Source: Streptomyces goshikiensis (GTDB taxonomy: Bacteria; Actinomycetota; Actinomycetes; Streptomycetales; Streptomycetaceae). From it: a stretch of DNA of 64,000 bases. The notes beneath the pieces were generated by a model that ran no database searches, had not been told where the DNA came from, and saw nothing but the letters and a program-made list of their open reading frames with translations. Positions 22,918-31,808 of the stretch are shown piece after piece. Location of the stretch: NCBI RefSeq assembly GCF_014650555.1, contig NZ_BMVE01000010.1, positions 62,001 to 126,000 of the forward strand. The letters run 5' to 3'. The first letter of the stretch is position 1; every line of letters begins with the position of its first letter. The translations under genes were made by a program, and so were the position numbers.

Positions 22918-24276
22918 ATGGACCCGCTCAGCAAGGCCGTGCTCAACGGCGCACCCCCCGACGAGATAGAACGGCTCCCGCTGCCCGACGAGTTCCTCGC
23001 CGGGCACCTGAGGGCCACCGACGCCGACGCATCCGCCGGCACGGGCGTCAAGGACGTACGGAACACCTTGCACGTGGGCCCCGTGCCGATGCCCGAGCCC
23101 GCCCCGGACGAGGTCGTCGTCGCCGTGATGGCCAGCTCCATCAACTACAACACGGTGTGGTCGGCGATGTTCGAGCCGATCTCCACCTTCACGGCCCTGC
23201 GCCGCTTCGCCAAGCAGGGCGGCTACGCCGCCCGGCACGACCTGCCGTACCAGGTGGTCGGCTCCGACGCGGCCGGCGTCGTGGTCCGCACCGGCGCGGG
23301 CGTACGCCACTGGCGGGCCGGGGACCACGTGGTGGTCAGCCCCGCCTACGTCGACGACCAGGACCCCGGCTCGCACGACGACGGCATGATGGGCGAGAAC
23401 CTGCGCGCCTGGGGGTACGAGACCAACTTCGGCGGCCTCGCCCACTACACCGTGGTGCGCGCCAGCCAGCTCGTCGCCAAGCCCCCGCACCTCACCTGGG
23501 AGGAGGCGGCCACGGTCACGCTGTGCGCGGGCACGGCGTACCGGATGCTGGTCAGCGACCACGGAGCCCGGATGAAGCAGGGCGACGTCGTCCTGATCTG
23601 GGGCGCCACCGGCGGCCTGGGCGCCTACGCGATGCAGATGGTCCGCAACGGCGGCGGCATCGCCGTGGGCGTCGTCAGCTCCGCCGCCAAGGCCGAGTTC
23701 CTGCGCGCCCAGGGCTGCGACCTGGTCATCGACCGCCGGGACCTCGGCATGGGGGACGACGCCGACCCCGCCGCCGACGCCGCGGAACTGGGCCGCAGGC
23801 TCCGCCGGGCCGTCGTCGCCGAGATCGGGGAGGCCCCCCGCATCGCCTTCGACTACGTCGGCCGGGCCACCTTCGGCACCTCGGTGCACGTCGTACGGCG
23901 CGGCGGCACCGTGATCACCTGCGGATCCAGCACGGGGTACCAGCACACCTACGACAACCGGTACCTGTGGATGAACCTCAAGCGGGTCATCGGCAGCCAC
24001 ATCGCCAACCTCCAGGAGCAGACGGAGTGCCTCCGGCTGTTCAACCAGGGCCGGATCGTGCCCGTCCTCACCCGGGTCTTCCCGCTGGAGGAGGTCGCCG
24101 ACGCCGCCCGGCTCGTCCAGGAGAACCGGCACGTCGGCAAGGTCGCCGTCCGCTGCCTGGCCCCCCAGGACGGGCTGGGCGTGACCGACCCGGCCGCCCG
24201 CGCGCGCATCGGCGAGGACCGCCTCACCGCCTGGCGCCGCGTTCCCGCGCCCGCCCCCACCGGGGCCGGCCGATGA
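22918..24276 (+). CDS. ccr: Crotonyl-CoA carboxylase/reductase
   Basis: A 452-aa medium-chain dehydrogenase/reductase of the CCR class. It has the signature ASSINYNTVWSAMFEP near residue 80, a GSDAAGVV segment, and the NADPH-binding stretch IWGATGGLGAYA. CCRs reductively carboxylate 2-enoyl-CoA to alkylmalonyl-CoA (ethylmalonyl-CoA or longer). The start follows a GAGGA ribosome-binding site. It is coupled to KAS III and 3-hydroxyacyl-CoA dehydrogenase, so the three look like an extender-unit pathway. The segment after TNFGG reads LAHY, where CCRs I recall carry Glu in place of His; this should be aligned. Use of a special extender unit by an AT-less PKS would be unusual. Confidence 0.92.
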   Translation: MDPLSKAVLNGAPPDEIERLPLPDEFLAGHLRATDADASAGTGVKDVRNTLHVGPVPMPEPAPDEVVVAVMASSINYNTVWSAMFEPISTFTALRRFAKQGGYAARHDLPYQVVGSDAAGVVVRTGAGVRHWRAGDHVVVSPAYVDDQDPGSHDDGMMGENLRAWGYETNFGGLAHYTVVRASQLVAKPPHLTWEEAATVTLCAGTAYRMLVSDHGARMKQGDVVLIWGATGGLGAYAMQMVRNGGGIAVGVVSSAAKAEFLRAQGCDLVIDRRDLGMGDDADPAADAAELGRRLRRAVVAEIGEAPRIAFDYVGRATFGTSVHVVRRGGTVITCGSSTGYQHTYDNRYLWMNLKRVIGSHIANLQEQTECLRLFNQGRIVPVLTRVFPLEEVADAARLVQENRHVGKVAVRCLAPQDGLGVTDPAARARIGEDRLTAWRRVPAPAPTGAGR

Positions 24277-25265
24277 GCGCCCGGGGCATCGTCGGCACCG
24301 GCTCCTACCTGCCCGAGCGGGAGGTGAGCAACAAGGAGGTCGCCGAGTGGTGCGGCATCACCGCCGAATGGATCGAGGAGCGCACCGAGATCCTCACCCG
24401 GCGGTACGCGGCGCCCGACGAGGCCACCTCCGACCTCGCCGCGCACGCCCTCACCTCGGCCCTGCGGTCGGCGGGCATCACCGCGGACCGGCTCGACTAC
24501 CTCATCGTGTCGACCTCCACCGGCGACTCGCCCCAGCCGCCCACCGCGAACCTGGTGCAGCACGCCGTCGGCGCGACCGGCGCCGCCTGCTTCGACGTCA
24601 ACGTGGTGTGCAGCGGCTTCGTGTTCGGCCTCGAAATGGCGCACCGGCTGCTCGCCGCCCGCCCCGACGGCTACGCCGCCGTCATCGGCGCCGACGTCTA
24701 CTCCCGCATCCTCGACCACGCCGACCACCGCACCACCGTGCTCCTCGGCGACGGCGCGGGCGCCGCGATCGTCGGCCCCGTCCGCGACGGACACGGCTAC
24801 CTCGGCGCCGAGCTGGCCAGCCGGGGCGACGCGCACCGACTGATCCGCGTCGAGGCGGGCGGCAGCCGGATCCCCACCACCCCGCAGACGCTGGCCGACG
24901 GCGGCCACTACTTCCGCATGGAGGGCCGCGGTGTCCGCGACTTCGTCATGGACCACGTACCGCCCGTCCTGGACCGCCTGCTGCGCGGCGCCGGGCTCAC
25001 GGCCGCCGACGTCGACCACTTCGTACCGCACCAGCCCAACGGGGTACTGCTGCGGCGCCTGGTCGACAAGATCGGGATGTCCCACGCCCACACCCACCGC
25101 ACGCTGGAGAAATACGGGAACGTGGGCAGCGCCTCGGTTCCGGTAGCCCTCGACGACGGCTGCCGCTCGGGACTCATCCGCGACGGAGACCTCGTCGTCA
25201 TGGCCGGCTTCGGCGGCGGAATGTCGGTCGGGGCCACCCTGATGCGCTGGCAGGAGCGGTCATGA
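24273..25265 (+). CDS. 3-oxoacyl-ACP synthase III (KAS III)
   Basis: A 330-aa FabH-like protein with the full catalytic triad: Cys113 in NVVCSGF, His253 in PHQPN and Asn283 in GNVGSAS. It condenses a short acyl-CoA with malonyl-ACP/CoA to start a short beta-keto chain. The ATG overlaps the CCR stop, and its own stop overlaps the dehydrogenase start, so three enzymes are made together. The likely role is to make the acyl precursor that CCR turns into an alkylmalonyl unit. A dehydratase for the 3-hydroxyacyl intermediate is not next to it and would have to be supplied from elsewhere. Confidence 0.92.
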   Translation: MSARGIVGTGSYLPEREVSNKEVAEWCGITAEWIEERTEILTRRYAAPDEATSDLAAHALTSALRSAGITADRLDYLIVSTSTGDSPQPPTANLVQHAVGATGAACFDVNVVCSGFVFGLEMAHRLLAARPDGYAAVIGADVYSRILDHADHRTTVLLGDGAGAAIVGPVRDGHGYLGAELASRGDAHRLIRVEAGGSRIPTTPQTLADGGHYFRMEGRGVRDFVMDHVPPVLDRLLRGAGLTAADVDHFVPHQPNGVLLRRLVDKIGMSHAHTHRTLEKYGNVGSASVPVALDDGCRSGLIRDGDLVVMAGFGGGMSVGATLMRWQERS

Positions 25266-26146
25266 CCCGGGCAGACATGACGCGGGAGAGTCCCTCCCGG
25301 GTGGGAGTGGTCGGCTGCGGCGTGATGGGCGCGGGCATCGCCGACATCGCCGCCAGGGCCGGACTCGACGTCCGCGTGGTCGTCTCCCGCGCCACCGCCG
25401 TCGAGCCCGCCCTCGACCGGATCCGCGGCTCGCTCGGCCGCTGCGTCCGCAAGGGCAGGCTCACCGAGGAACAACAGGACCGGGCCCTCGGCCGCATCGA
25501 GGTGACCGCCGACCTCGAACGGCTCGCCGACCGCGAGTTCGTGATCGAGGCGGTCCCGGAGGACGAGGCGCTCAAGACGGACCTGTTCACCCGGATCGAC
25601 GGCATCCTCAAGGACGACGGCGCCGTCCTGGCCACCAACACCTCCTCCCTCCCGATCAGCCGGCTCGCCCGCGCCACGCACCACCCGGAACGCGTCATCG
25701 GCGTGCACTTCTTCAGCCCGGTCCCGGTGATGTCCCTGGTCGAACTGGTCAGCGCACTGCCCACCTCCGAGCAGACCCGCACCCGCACCACCGCGCTGCT
25801 GACCGGCCCGCTCGGCAAGACCGTCATCGACGCCCCCGACCGGGCGGGCTTCATGGTCAACGCGCTGCTCATCCCGTACCTCCTCGGCGCGATGCGCATG
25901 CTGGAATCGGGCCGGGTGAGCGCCGAGGCCGTCGACCAGGGCATGACCCTGGGCTGCGGACACCCGGTGGGACCGCTGCGCCTCGCCGACCTCATCGGGC
26001 TCGACGTCGTCAAGGCGGTGGCCGACGCCCTGCACCGCGAGTTCGCCGAGCCGCAGTACCTGGCGCCGCCGGCGCTGCTGCGCCTGGTGGAGTCCGGCAT
26101 GCTCGGAAAGAAGAGCGGGCGCGGCTTCCACTCCTACGCGCGCTGA
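25262..26146 (+). CDS. 3-hydroxyacyl-CoA dehydrogenase (3-hydroxybutyryl-CoA dehydrogenase)
   Basis: A 294-aa NAD(P)-dependent enzyme with the Rossmann motif GVVGCGVMGAGI near residues 14-25, the ATNTSSLPI segment, the HFFSPVPVM catalytic His region and a C-terminal GKKSGRGFHSY signature. It reduces 3-oxoacyl-CoA to 3-hydroxyacyl-CoA between the KAS III and CCR steps. It is the last gene of the P450-ferredoxin-CCR-KASIII operon (4-bp overlap with KAS III) and probably the right border of the leinamycin-type cluster. The next genes converge on it and are of a type found in many Streptomyces. Confidence 0.92.
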   Translation: MTRADMTRESPSRVGVVGCGVMGAGIADIAARAGLDVRVVVSRATAVEPALDRIRGSLGRCVRKGRLTEEQQDRALGRIEVTADLERLADREFVIEAVPEDEALKTDLFTRIDGILKDDGAVLATNTSSLPISRLARATHHPERVIGVHFFSPVPVMSLVELVSALPTSEQTRTRTTALLTGPLGKTVIDAPDRAGFMVNALLIPYLLGAMRMLESGRVSAEAVDQGMTLGCGHPVGPLRLADLIGLDVVKAVADALHREFAEPQYLAPPALLRLVESGMLGKKSGRGFHSYAR

Positions 26147-26177
26147 ACCGCGCGAGCCGCCCCCTCGCCGGGCTCCG

Positions 26178-27605
26178 TCAGCCCCGCCACCGGCGACGGC
26201 CCGCGGGCTCGCCGTTCGTCGGCGGGTACCCGGGCCTCGCCGGTACCGACGGGGCCGCCGGCTGTGCGGGCGCGGCGGGCGGCGGCTCGGGCAGCGGCGG
26301 GAGGGCCGGCTCGTACAGCCAGGCCGAGAACAGCTCGTCCACCGGCTCGGCCGCGTAGCGGGCCACGTGGGCGGTGAAGGCGGCGGTGGTCACCACGCCG
26401 CCCCGGTGCACGGTCGCCCAGTCGCGCAGCATGCGGAAGAACGCGGCGTCGCCGAGCGCGCAGCGGACCGCGTGCACGGTGAGGCCCCCGCGCTGGTACA
26501 GCCGGTCGTCGAACATCAGCTTGCGGCCCGGGTCGGCCAGCGTGAGGTCCTGCGGCTGCAACACCAGCAGCCGGTGTGCGACGCCCGCCCGCTCGTGCGC
26601 GGTCCGGCTGCCCGAGCGCTCCGACCAGAGCCACTCGGCGTACTTCGCGAGGCCCTCGTTCAGCCAGATGTGCCGCCAGTCGGCGATGGTCACGCTGTTG
26701 CCGAACCACTGGTGCGCGAGCTCGTGCGCGATGAGGCGCTCGGAACCCCGCACCCCGTCCACGTGGTTGGCGCCGAACAGGGAGAGGCCCTGGGCCTCCA
26801 CCGGGACGTCGAGTTCCTCGTCGGCGACGACCACCGCGTACTCGCCGAACGGGTAGGGCCCGAACAGCTCCTCGAACAGCCGCATCATGGCGGGCTGCCG
26901 TGCGAAGTCGCGGGAGAACCGCGCCAGCAGGTGCGCCGGCACGTGGGCGCTCTGCGGAACCCCGCCGAGCCCCGGTTCGCCGAGCAGCACCGTCTGGTAC
27001 ATGCCGATGGACAGCCCGACCAGGTAGCTGGAGGTGGGCGCGGACTGCTCGTACACCCAGGTCGTCGTGCTGGCCCGGGTCGTGCGGGTGAGCAGCCTGC
27101 CGCCGGCCACCACCGTGTAGGCGGACGGCGTGTTGATCGAGATCTGGTACGAGGCCTTGTCGGCGGGCCGGTCGTTGCAGGGGTACCAGGAGGGGGCGCC
27201 GACGGGCTGGCTGGCCACCAGCGCGCCGTCGGTCAGCTCCTCCCAGCCGATGCCGCCCCAGGGGCTGCGCACCGGTTTGGGATTGCCCGCCCAGTGCACC
27301 TCCACCGTGAAGGCGGCGCCGGCGGCCGGCGGCTTGGCCGGCCGGATCCGGAGCTTTCCGCCCCGGTGGGCGTAGTGCGCGACCCGGCCGTTCACCAGAA
27401 CCCGGCCTATTTTGAACTCGGCCAGGTTCAGGTGGAACTCGGCGAGCGGCGCCCGGCCGGCGATCGCGCTGAGCCGGGCGGTCCCCGCCAGCCGGTTGGG
27501 GCCGGGCCGGTACTCCAGAGCGAGTTCGTACCGGTGCACGCGGTAACGGGGATCACCGTTGGCCGGAAAGTACGGGTCCGATGCCGCTGTCTTCTGGCCG
27601 TTCAT
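26178..27605 (-). CDS. M1 family zinc metallopeptidase
   Basis: A 475-aa M1 aminopeptidase-like protein. The zinc site is complete: HELAH at 294-298 plus Glu317 in NEG (HExxH-x18-E). The substrate motif usually written GAMEN reads VEAQG here, a divergent form. There is no signal peptide, so it should act in the cytoplasm. The C-terminal end is proline-rich and lacks the long C-terminal domain of classical aminopeptidase N. It lies 46 bp downstream of the Pls-type gene on the same strand, so the two are probably co-transcribed. From memory this pairing is common in Streptomyces. Confidence 0.9.
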   Translation of the reverse strand: MNGQKTAASDPYFPANGDPRYRVHRYELALEYRPGPNRLAGTARLSAIAGRAPLAEFHLNLAEFKIGRVLVNGRVAHYAHRGGKLRIRPAKPPAAGAAFTVEVHWAGNPKPVRSPWGGIGWEELTDGALVASQPVGAPSWYPCNDRPADKASYQISINTPSAYTVVAGGRLLTRTTRASTTTWVYEQSAPTSSYLVGLSIGMYQTVLLGEPGLGGVPQSAHVPAHLLARFSRDFARQPAMMRLFEELFGPYPFGEYAVVVADEELDVPVEAQGLSLFGANHVDGVRGSERLIAHELAHQWFGNSVTIADWRHIWLNEGLAKYAEWLWSERSGSRTAHERAGVAHRLLVLQPQDLTLADPGRKLMFDDRLYQRGGLTVHAVRCALGDAAFFRMLRDWATVHRGGVVTTAAFTAHVARYAAEPVDELFSAWLYEPALPPLPEPPPAAPAQPAAPSVPARPGYPPTNGEPAGRRRWRG

Positions 27606-27651
27606 TGCCGCTTCCGCTCCCTGCGCCGTGCTCGGTCCCGTTCGGGCCCGC

Positions 27652-30600
27652 TCAGGTCCGCCATGCCTCGATCGGATTGCCCAGCCAACGGGTGTCGGCG
27701 GGGACGGATTCCCCGGCCATCACGAGCGAGGCGGGCCCCAGCGTGCTGTGGGCACCGACCGTACTTCCTGGCAGGACGATTCCGCCCGGACCCAGGGTGG
27801 CGCCCTCGCGGAGGACCACAGTATCCGTCCTCAAGATCCGGTCGTGGAAGAGGTGCGTCTGCAACACACAGCCCCGGTTCACGGTCACCGCGTCGCCCAG
27901 CGCCACCAGGTCCGTCTCCGGAAGCCAGTAGCTCTCGCACCACACGCCCCGGCCGATCCGGGCCCCCAGCCCGCGCAGCCACAGCGCCAGCACCGGCGTG
28001 CCGGGAACGGATCCGACCAGCCACGGCACGGCCAGGACCTCGACGAAGGTGTCGGCCAGCTCGTTGCGCCACACGAAGCCGCTCCACAGCGGATGCTCGC
28101 CCGCCCGGTGCCGGCCCACCAGCAGCCACTTCGAGGCCATCGCGACCCCGCAGGCGGCCGCCCCGGCGGCGAGCAGGACCACCCCGGACAGCAGCGCGGC
28201 TCCCCACACGCCGGGCCCGCCGCTCGGCGTGGCCAGCGCGCAGAGCGCCGCCAGGGCCAGCACGGCCAGAGCGGCCGAGCAGAACACCGGGACGAGCCGG
28301 CACAGCTCCACCAGGCCGCGCGCCCACAGCAGCCGCGCGGGCGGATCGTAGGTCCGGCTCTGGTCGTCGGAGGCGGCGGACCGCGGCAGCTTGACCGGCG
28401 GCAGGCCCAGGTACGAGCTGTTCTTCTTGGCCTTCTTCGGAGTCGCCGACAGCACGCCGACCAGCCCGCCGTCCGGCACGTTGCGGCCCGGCGCGGTCAT
28501 GCCGGAGTTGCCGAGGAACGCCCGGCGGCCGATCTCGGAACGGCCGATCCGCATCCAGCCGCCGCCCAGCTCGTACGGGGCGGTGAGGGTGTCGTCGGCG
28601 AGGAACGCGCCCTCGCCCACGGTGGTGAGGCTGGGCAGCGCCAGAACGGTGGACACCTCCGCGCCGCGGCCGATCTTCATGCCGAGCAGCCGCAGCCACA
28701 CCGGGGTGATCAGCCCCGCGTACAGCGGGAAGAGCGTCTCCCGCGACAGGTCCATCAGCTGGGTGACCGTCCAGGCCTGCCAGCCGACCCGGCTGTGCGT
28801 CGGATGCGTACCGCTGTGCAGCCCGAGGCTCAGCAGACGTACGGCGACCAGCAGCAGTAGTGCGTACGCGAAACCGAAGGCGAGCGCCCCGGGCACCACG
28901 GCGAGCAGCGCCCCGCGCAGCGCCTCGGCGAAGGCGGCGTCGGCGGGCACGAACCGGCTCAGCACGAGCAGCGCGGGCACGGTGGCGAGCACGGGCAGCG
29001 CCGTGAGGCCGAGGCCGGCCGCCCCGTACGCGGCCCGCCAGGGCAGCCCGCGCGGCGGCCGCTCCGTGGGCCAGTTGCGCTTGGCCTTGCCGAGCTTGAC
29101 GGCGGGCGCCCCGCCCCAGCGCTGCCCGGTCGGGATCTGCCCGACCACGGCGGAACCGGGCGCCACCTCTGCCCGCTTGCCGACCCGCGCACCGGGGAAG
29201 AGCATGCTCCGGGTGCCGACCACGGCGCCCGCGCCGACCCGCACCGGGCCGATCTCCAGCCGGTCCCCGTCCAGCCAGTGCCCGCACAGGTCCACCTCGG
29301 ACTCCACGGCGCAGCCGCGGCCGAGCCTCAGCATGCCCGTCACGGGGGGCAGCGAGTGCAGGTCCACCTCGGAACCGACCTTGGCGCCGAGCGCCCGCGC
29401 GTACCGCTCCAGCCAGGAGCCCGTCAGGGACGTCGCGCCCGCGTACTCGGCCAGCCGCTCCGCCGTCCACAGCCGCAGGTGCACGCTCCCGCCGCGCGGG
29501 TAGCGGCCCGCCCTCACCCCGCGCAGCAGCAGCCGAGCGCCGCCGGCCGCGATCGCGAGCCGGCCCGGCGGGCTGAAGAACAGCGCCGCGCCGGCGGCGA
29601 CCAGCCACCACGAGGCGGTCGGCGCCCACGGGTACGGCCCGAACCGGTGCAGTACGTTGCCCAGCGCCAGCAGCGCCACCGACCAGCGCAGCCCCACCAG
29701 GGTGAACAGCGGGACCAGCAGGAGCGTCTGCGCCAGCTGCGTGCGCCGCGGTACGGGCGCGACGACCCGGGCCGCGTCGTCGTCCCGGACGGACTTCTCC
29801 AGCCGCCGGGCCAGCTTGCGCAGCACGGGCTGCTGGTAGATGTCGAGGACGGCCGCCCGGGGGTAGCGGGTGCGCAGCCGCGTGGTGAGCCGGGCGGCGG
29901 CCAGACTGTTGCCGCCTATGGCGAAGAAGTCGTCGGCGGCGCCGGTGACGGCCACCCCCAGGGTCTCGCTCCACTGCTCGGCGAGCCAGGCCTCGGTGCC
30001 GTACAGCTGCTCGGTGGGGCCGGTGGTCTCCGCTTCGGGCAGCGGCCAGGGCAGCGCGTCCCGGTCCACCTTGCCGGAGGTACGGGTCGGCAGCTCGGCG
30101 ACCGGCGCCAGCAGCGGCACCAGGGCCGCGGGGAGTTCAGCGCGCAGCCGCTCCACGGCCGCCGCCCGGTCCCAGCCCTCCTGGGCGACCAGGTAGCCGA
30201 CCAGGAGCTGGTTGCCGCCGCGCGCCGTACGGACGGCCGCGGCCGCTCCGGCGACCCCGGGCAGGGCCTGGAGGGCGGCGTCCACCTCGCCCAGCTCGAT
30301 CCGGCGGCCGCCCAGCTTGATCTGCTCGTCGCCGCGGCCGAGGAAGACCAGCCCCTCGGGTTCCGCGCGCACCAGGTCGCCGCTGCGGTAGGCCCGCTCC
30401 CAGCCGAGGGCTTCCAGCGGGGCGTACTTCTCGGCGTCCTTCGCGGGGTCGAGGTAGCGGGCCAGACCGACGCCGCCGATGACGAGCTGGCCGCTGCCGC
30501 CCATGGGCACCGGCTCGCCCGACTCGTCGACCACGGCCAGCTCCCAGCCGTTCAGGGGCAGGCCGATCCGGATGGGCTCCGCACCGGTCAGGAGCGAGGC

Positions 30601-31572
30601 GCAGGCCACGACGGTGGCCTCGGTGGGCCCGTACGTGTTCCAGACCTCGCGCCCCTCGGTGACCAGCCGCTGGGTCAGCTCGGGCGGGCAGGCCTCGCCG
30701 CCGAAGATCAGCAGCCGGACCTCGTCGAGGGTCTCGGGCTCCCAGAGCGCGGCCAGCGTCGGCACCGTGGAGACGACGGTGATCTCCAGTTCCACCAGCC
30801 AGGGGCCGAGGTCCGCGCCGCTGCGCACCTGGGAGCGGGGGACGGGCACGAGGCAGGCGCCGTGGCGCCAGGCCAGCCACATCTCCTCGCAGGAGGCGTC
30901 GAAGGCGACGGACAGCCCGGCCATCACCCTGTCGCCGGGGCCGATCGGCTCCTCGGCGAGGAACAGCGCGGCCTCGGCGTCCACGAACGCGGCGGCGCTG
31001 CGATGGCTGACGGCGACGCCCTTGGGCTTGCCGGTGGACCCGGAGGTGAAGATGATCCACGCGTCGTGCTCGGGGCCGGGCCGCGCGGCGGGCACGGCCC
31101 GGTCCGCGAGGCCGGTGACCTCGATGCGCTGCCCGGCTCCCAGCACCGCCCGGACGCCTGCCTCGCCGAAGACCAGCTCGGCGCGCTCGTCCGGGTCCTC
31201 GGCGTCGACCGGTACGTAGGCGGCGCCCGCGGCGAGTACGCCGAGGACGGCCGCGTACAGCTCGCTGGTCCCCGACGGCACGCGTACGCCGACCCGGTCA
31301 CCGAGCCCCACCCCGGCGGCCTCCAGGGCGCGCCGGCGGCGCTCCACCTCGGCCGCCAGCGACCGGTAGGTCAGCCGGGTGGTGCCGTCGTCCAGGGCGA
31401 GCTCGTCGGGGTAGGCCCGTACGGACGCCTCGAAGACGTCGACGAGGGTGCGGGGCGGGGCCGCCGGACCGGCCGAGAACCGGGCTGACTTGGCCCCGGC
31501 CTCATCGGACCCGTCGTACACCTCCCCGTCGTCGAGCAGGGTCAGTTCACCGCGCTCAGGTGTGGCTGCCAT
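27652..31572 (-). CDS. Pls/PosA-type NRPS-like membrane protein (A-PCP-hexapeptide acyltransferase)
   Basis: A 1306-aa protein. An adenylation domain (about 45-515; IIFTSGSTGKPKG at 173-185, NTYGPTEAT) is followed by a carrier domain (GGNSL, near 560). The rest is a membrane-bound region with about six hydrophobic segments between three blocks of left-handed beta-helix hexapeptide repeats. This is the layout of the epsilon-poly-lysine synthetase (Pls) and PosA family, whose C-terminal blocks act as unusual peptide-bond-forming domains. Here the substrate and product are unknown. The chosen start follows a GAGGG ribosome-binding site; the frame is open further upstream without family signal. 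Residue counts are approximate. Confidence 0.88.
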   Translation of the reverse strand: MAATPERGELTLLDDGEVYDGSDEAGAKSARFSAGPAAPPRTLVDVFEASVRAYPDELALDDGTTRLTYRSLAAEVERRRRALEAAGVGLGDRVGVRVPSGTSELYAAVLGVLAAGAAYVPVDAEDPDERAELVFGEAGVRAVLGAGQRIEVTGLADRAVPAARPGPEHDAWIIFTSGSTGKPKGVAVSHRSAAAFVDAEAALFLAEEPIGPGDRVMAGLSVAFDASCEEMWLAWRHGACLVPVPRSQVRSGADLGPWLVELEITVVSTVPTLAALWEPETLDEVRLLIFGGEACPPELTQRLVTEGREVWNTYGPTEATVVACASLLTGAEPIRIGLPLNGWELAVVDESGEPVPMGGSGQLVIGGVGLARYLDPAKDAEKYAPLEALGWERAYRSGDLVRAEPEGLVFLGRGDEQIKLGGRRIELGEVDAALQALPGVAGAAAAVRTARGGNQLLVGYLVAQEGWDRAAAVERLRAELPAALVPLLAPVAELPTRTSGKVDRDALPWPLPEAETTGPTEQLYGTEAWLAEQWSETLGVAVTGAADDFFAIGGNSLAAARLTTRLRTRYPRAAVLDIYQQPVLRKLARRLEKSVRDDDAARVVAPVPRRTQLAQTLLLVPLFTLVGLRWSVALLALGNVLHRFGPYPWAPTASWWLVAAGAALFFSPPGRLAIAAGGARLLLRGVRAGRYPRGGSVHLRLWTAERLAEYAGATSLTGSWLERYARALGAKVGSEVDLHSLPPVTGMLRLGRGCAVESEVDLCGHWLDGDRLEIGPVRVGAGAVVGTRSMLFPGARVGKRAEVAPGSAVVGQIPTGQRWGGAPAVKLGKAKRNWPTERPPRGLPWRAAYGAAGLGLTALPVLATVPALLVLSRFVPADAAFAEALRGALLAVVPGALAFGFAYALLLLVAVRLLSLGLHSGTHPTHSRVGWQAWTVTQLMDLSRETLFPLYAGLITPVWLRLLGMKIGRGAEVSTVLALPSLTTVGEGAFLADDTLTAPYELGGGWMRIGRSEIGRRAFLGNSGMTAPGRNVPDGGLVGVLSATPKKAKKNSSYLGLPPVKLPRSAASDDQSRTYDPPARLLWARGLVELCRLVPVFCSAALAVLALAALCALATPSGGPGVWGAALLSGVVLLAAGAAACGVAMASKWLLVGRHRAGEHPLWSGFVWRNELADTFVEVLAVPWLVGSVPGTPVLALWLRGLGARIGRGVWCESYWLPETDLVALGDAVTVNRGCVLQTHLFHDRILRTDTVVLREGATLGPGGIVLPGSTVGAHSTLGPASLVMAGESVPADTRWLGNPIEAWRT

Positions 31573-31808
31573 CGGCCCTCGCGTCTCGGTCCCGGAAGCT
31601 CCGGGTCGCCGGCGGAGCCCAGGTTTGCCCGGGTTGTTCCGGTCCAGCGCCAAACAACCCGCCAGTCTAGTGCGGTGCCGTGAATTTTCCCGTTGACGTC
31701 CCGGGCGCGTGGCGCGGAAGCGACGGTGGGCACCCGGGGCGGGGACCGGACAAAGGGACCGGGGCAACCATTCGGCGTTCGACGAAGTTTTGGGGCACCC
31801 TGGAGGGC
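31573..31808. promoter_or_regulatory. Divergent intergenic region, Pls-type gene / ArsR gene
   Basis: These 236 bp separate divergent genes and should hold both promoters. On the minus strand a TAGACT hexamer (31663-31668) is a fair -10 candidate for the Pls-type gene, but no good -35 goes with it. A TTGACG hexamer (31693-31698) on the plus strand could be a -35 for the ArsR gene without a clear -10. I see no long palindrome. Confidence 0.4.
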
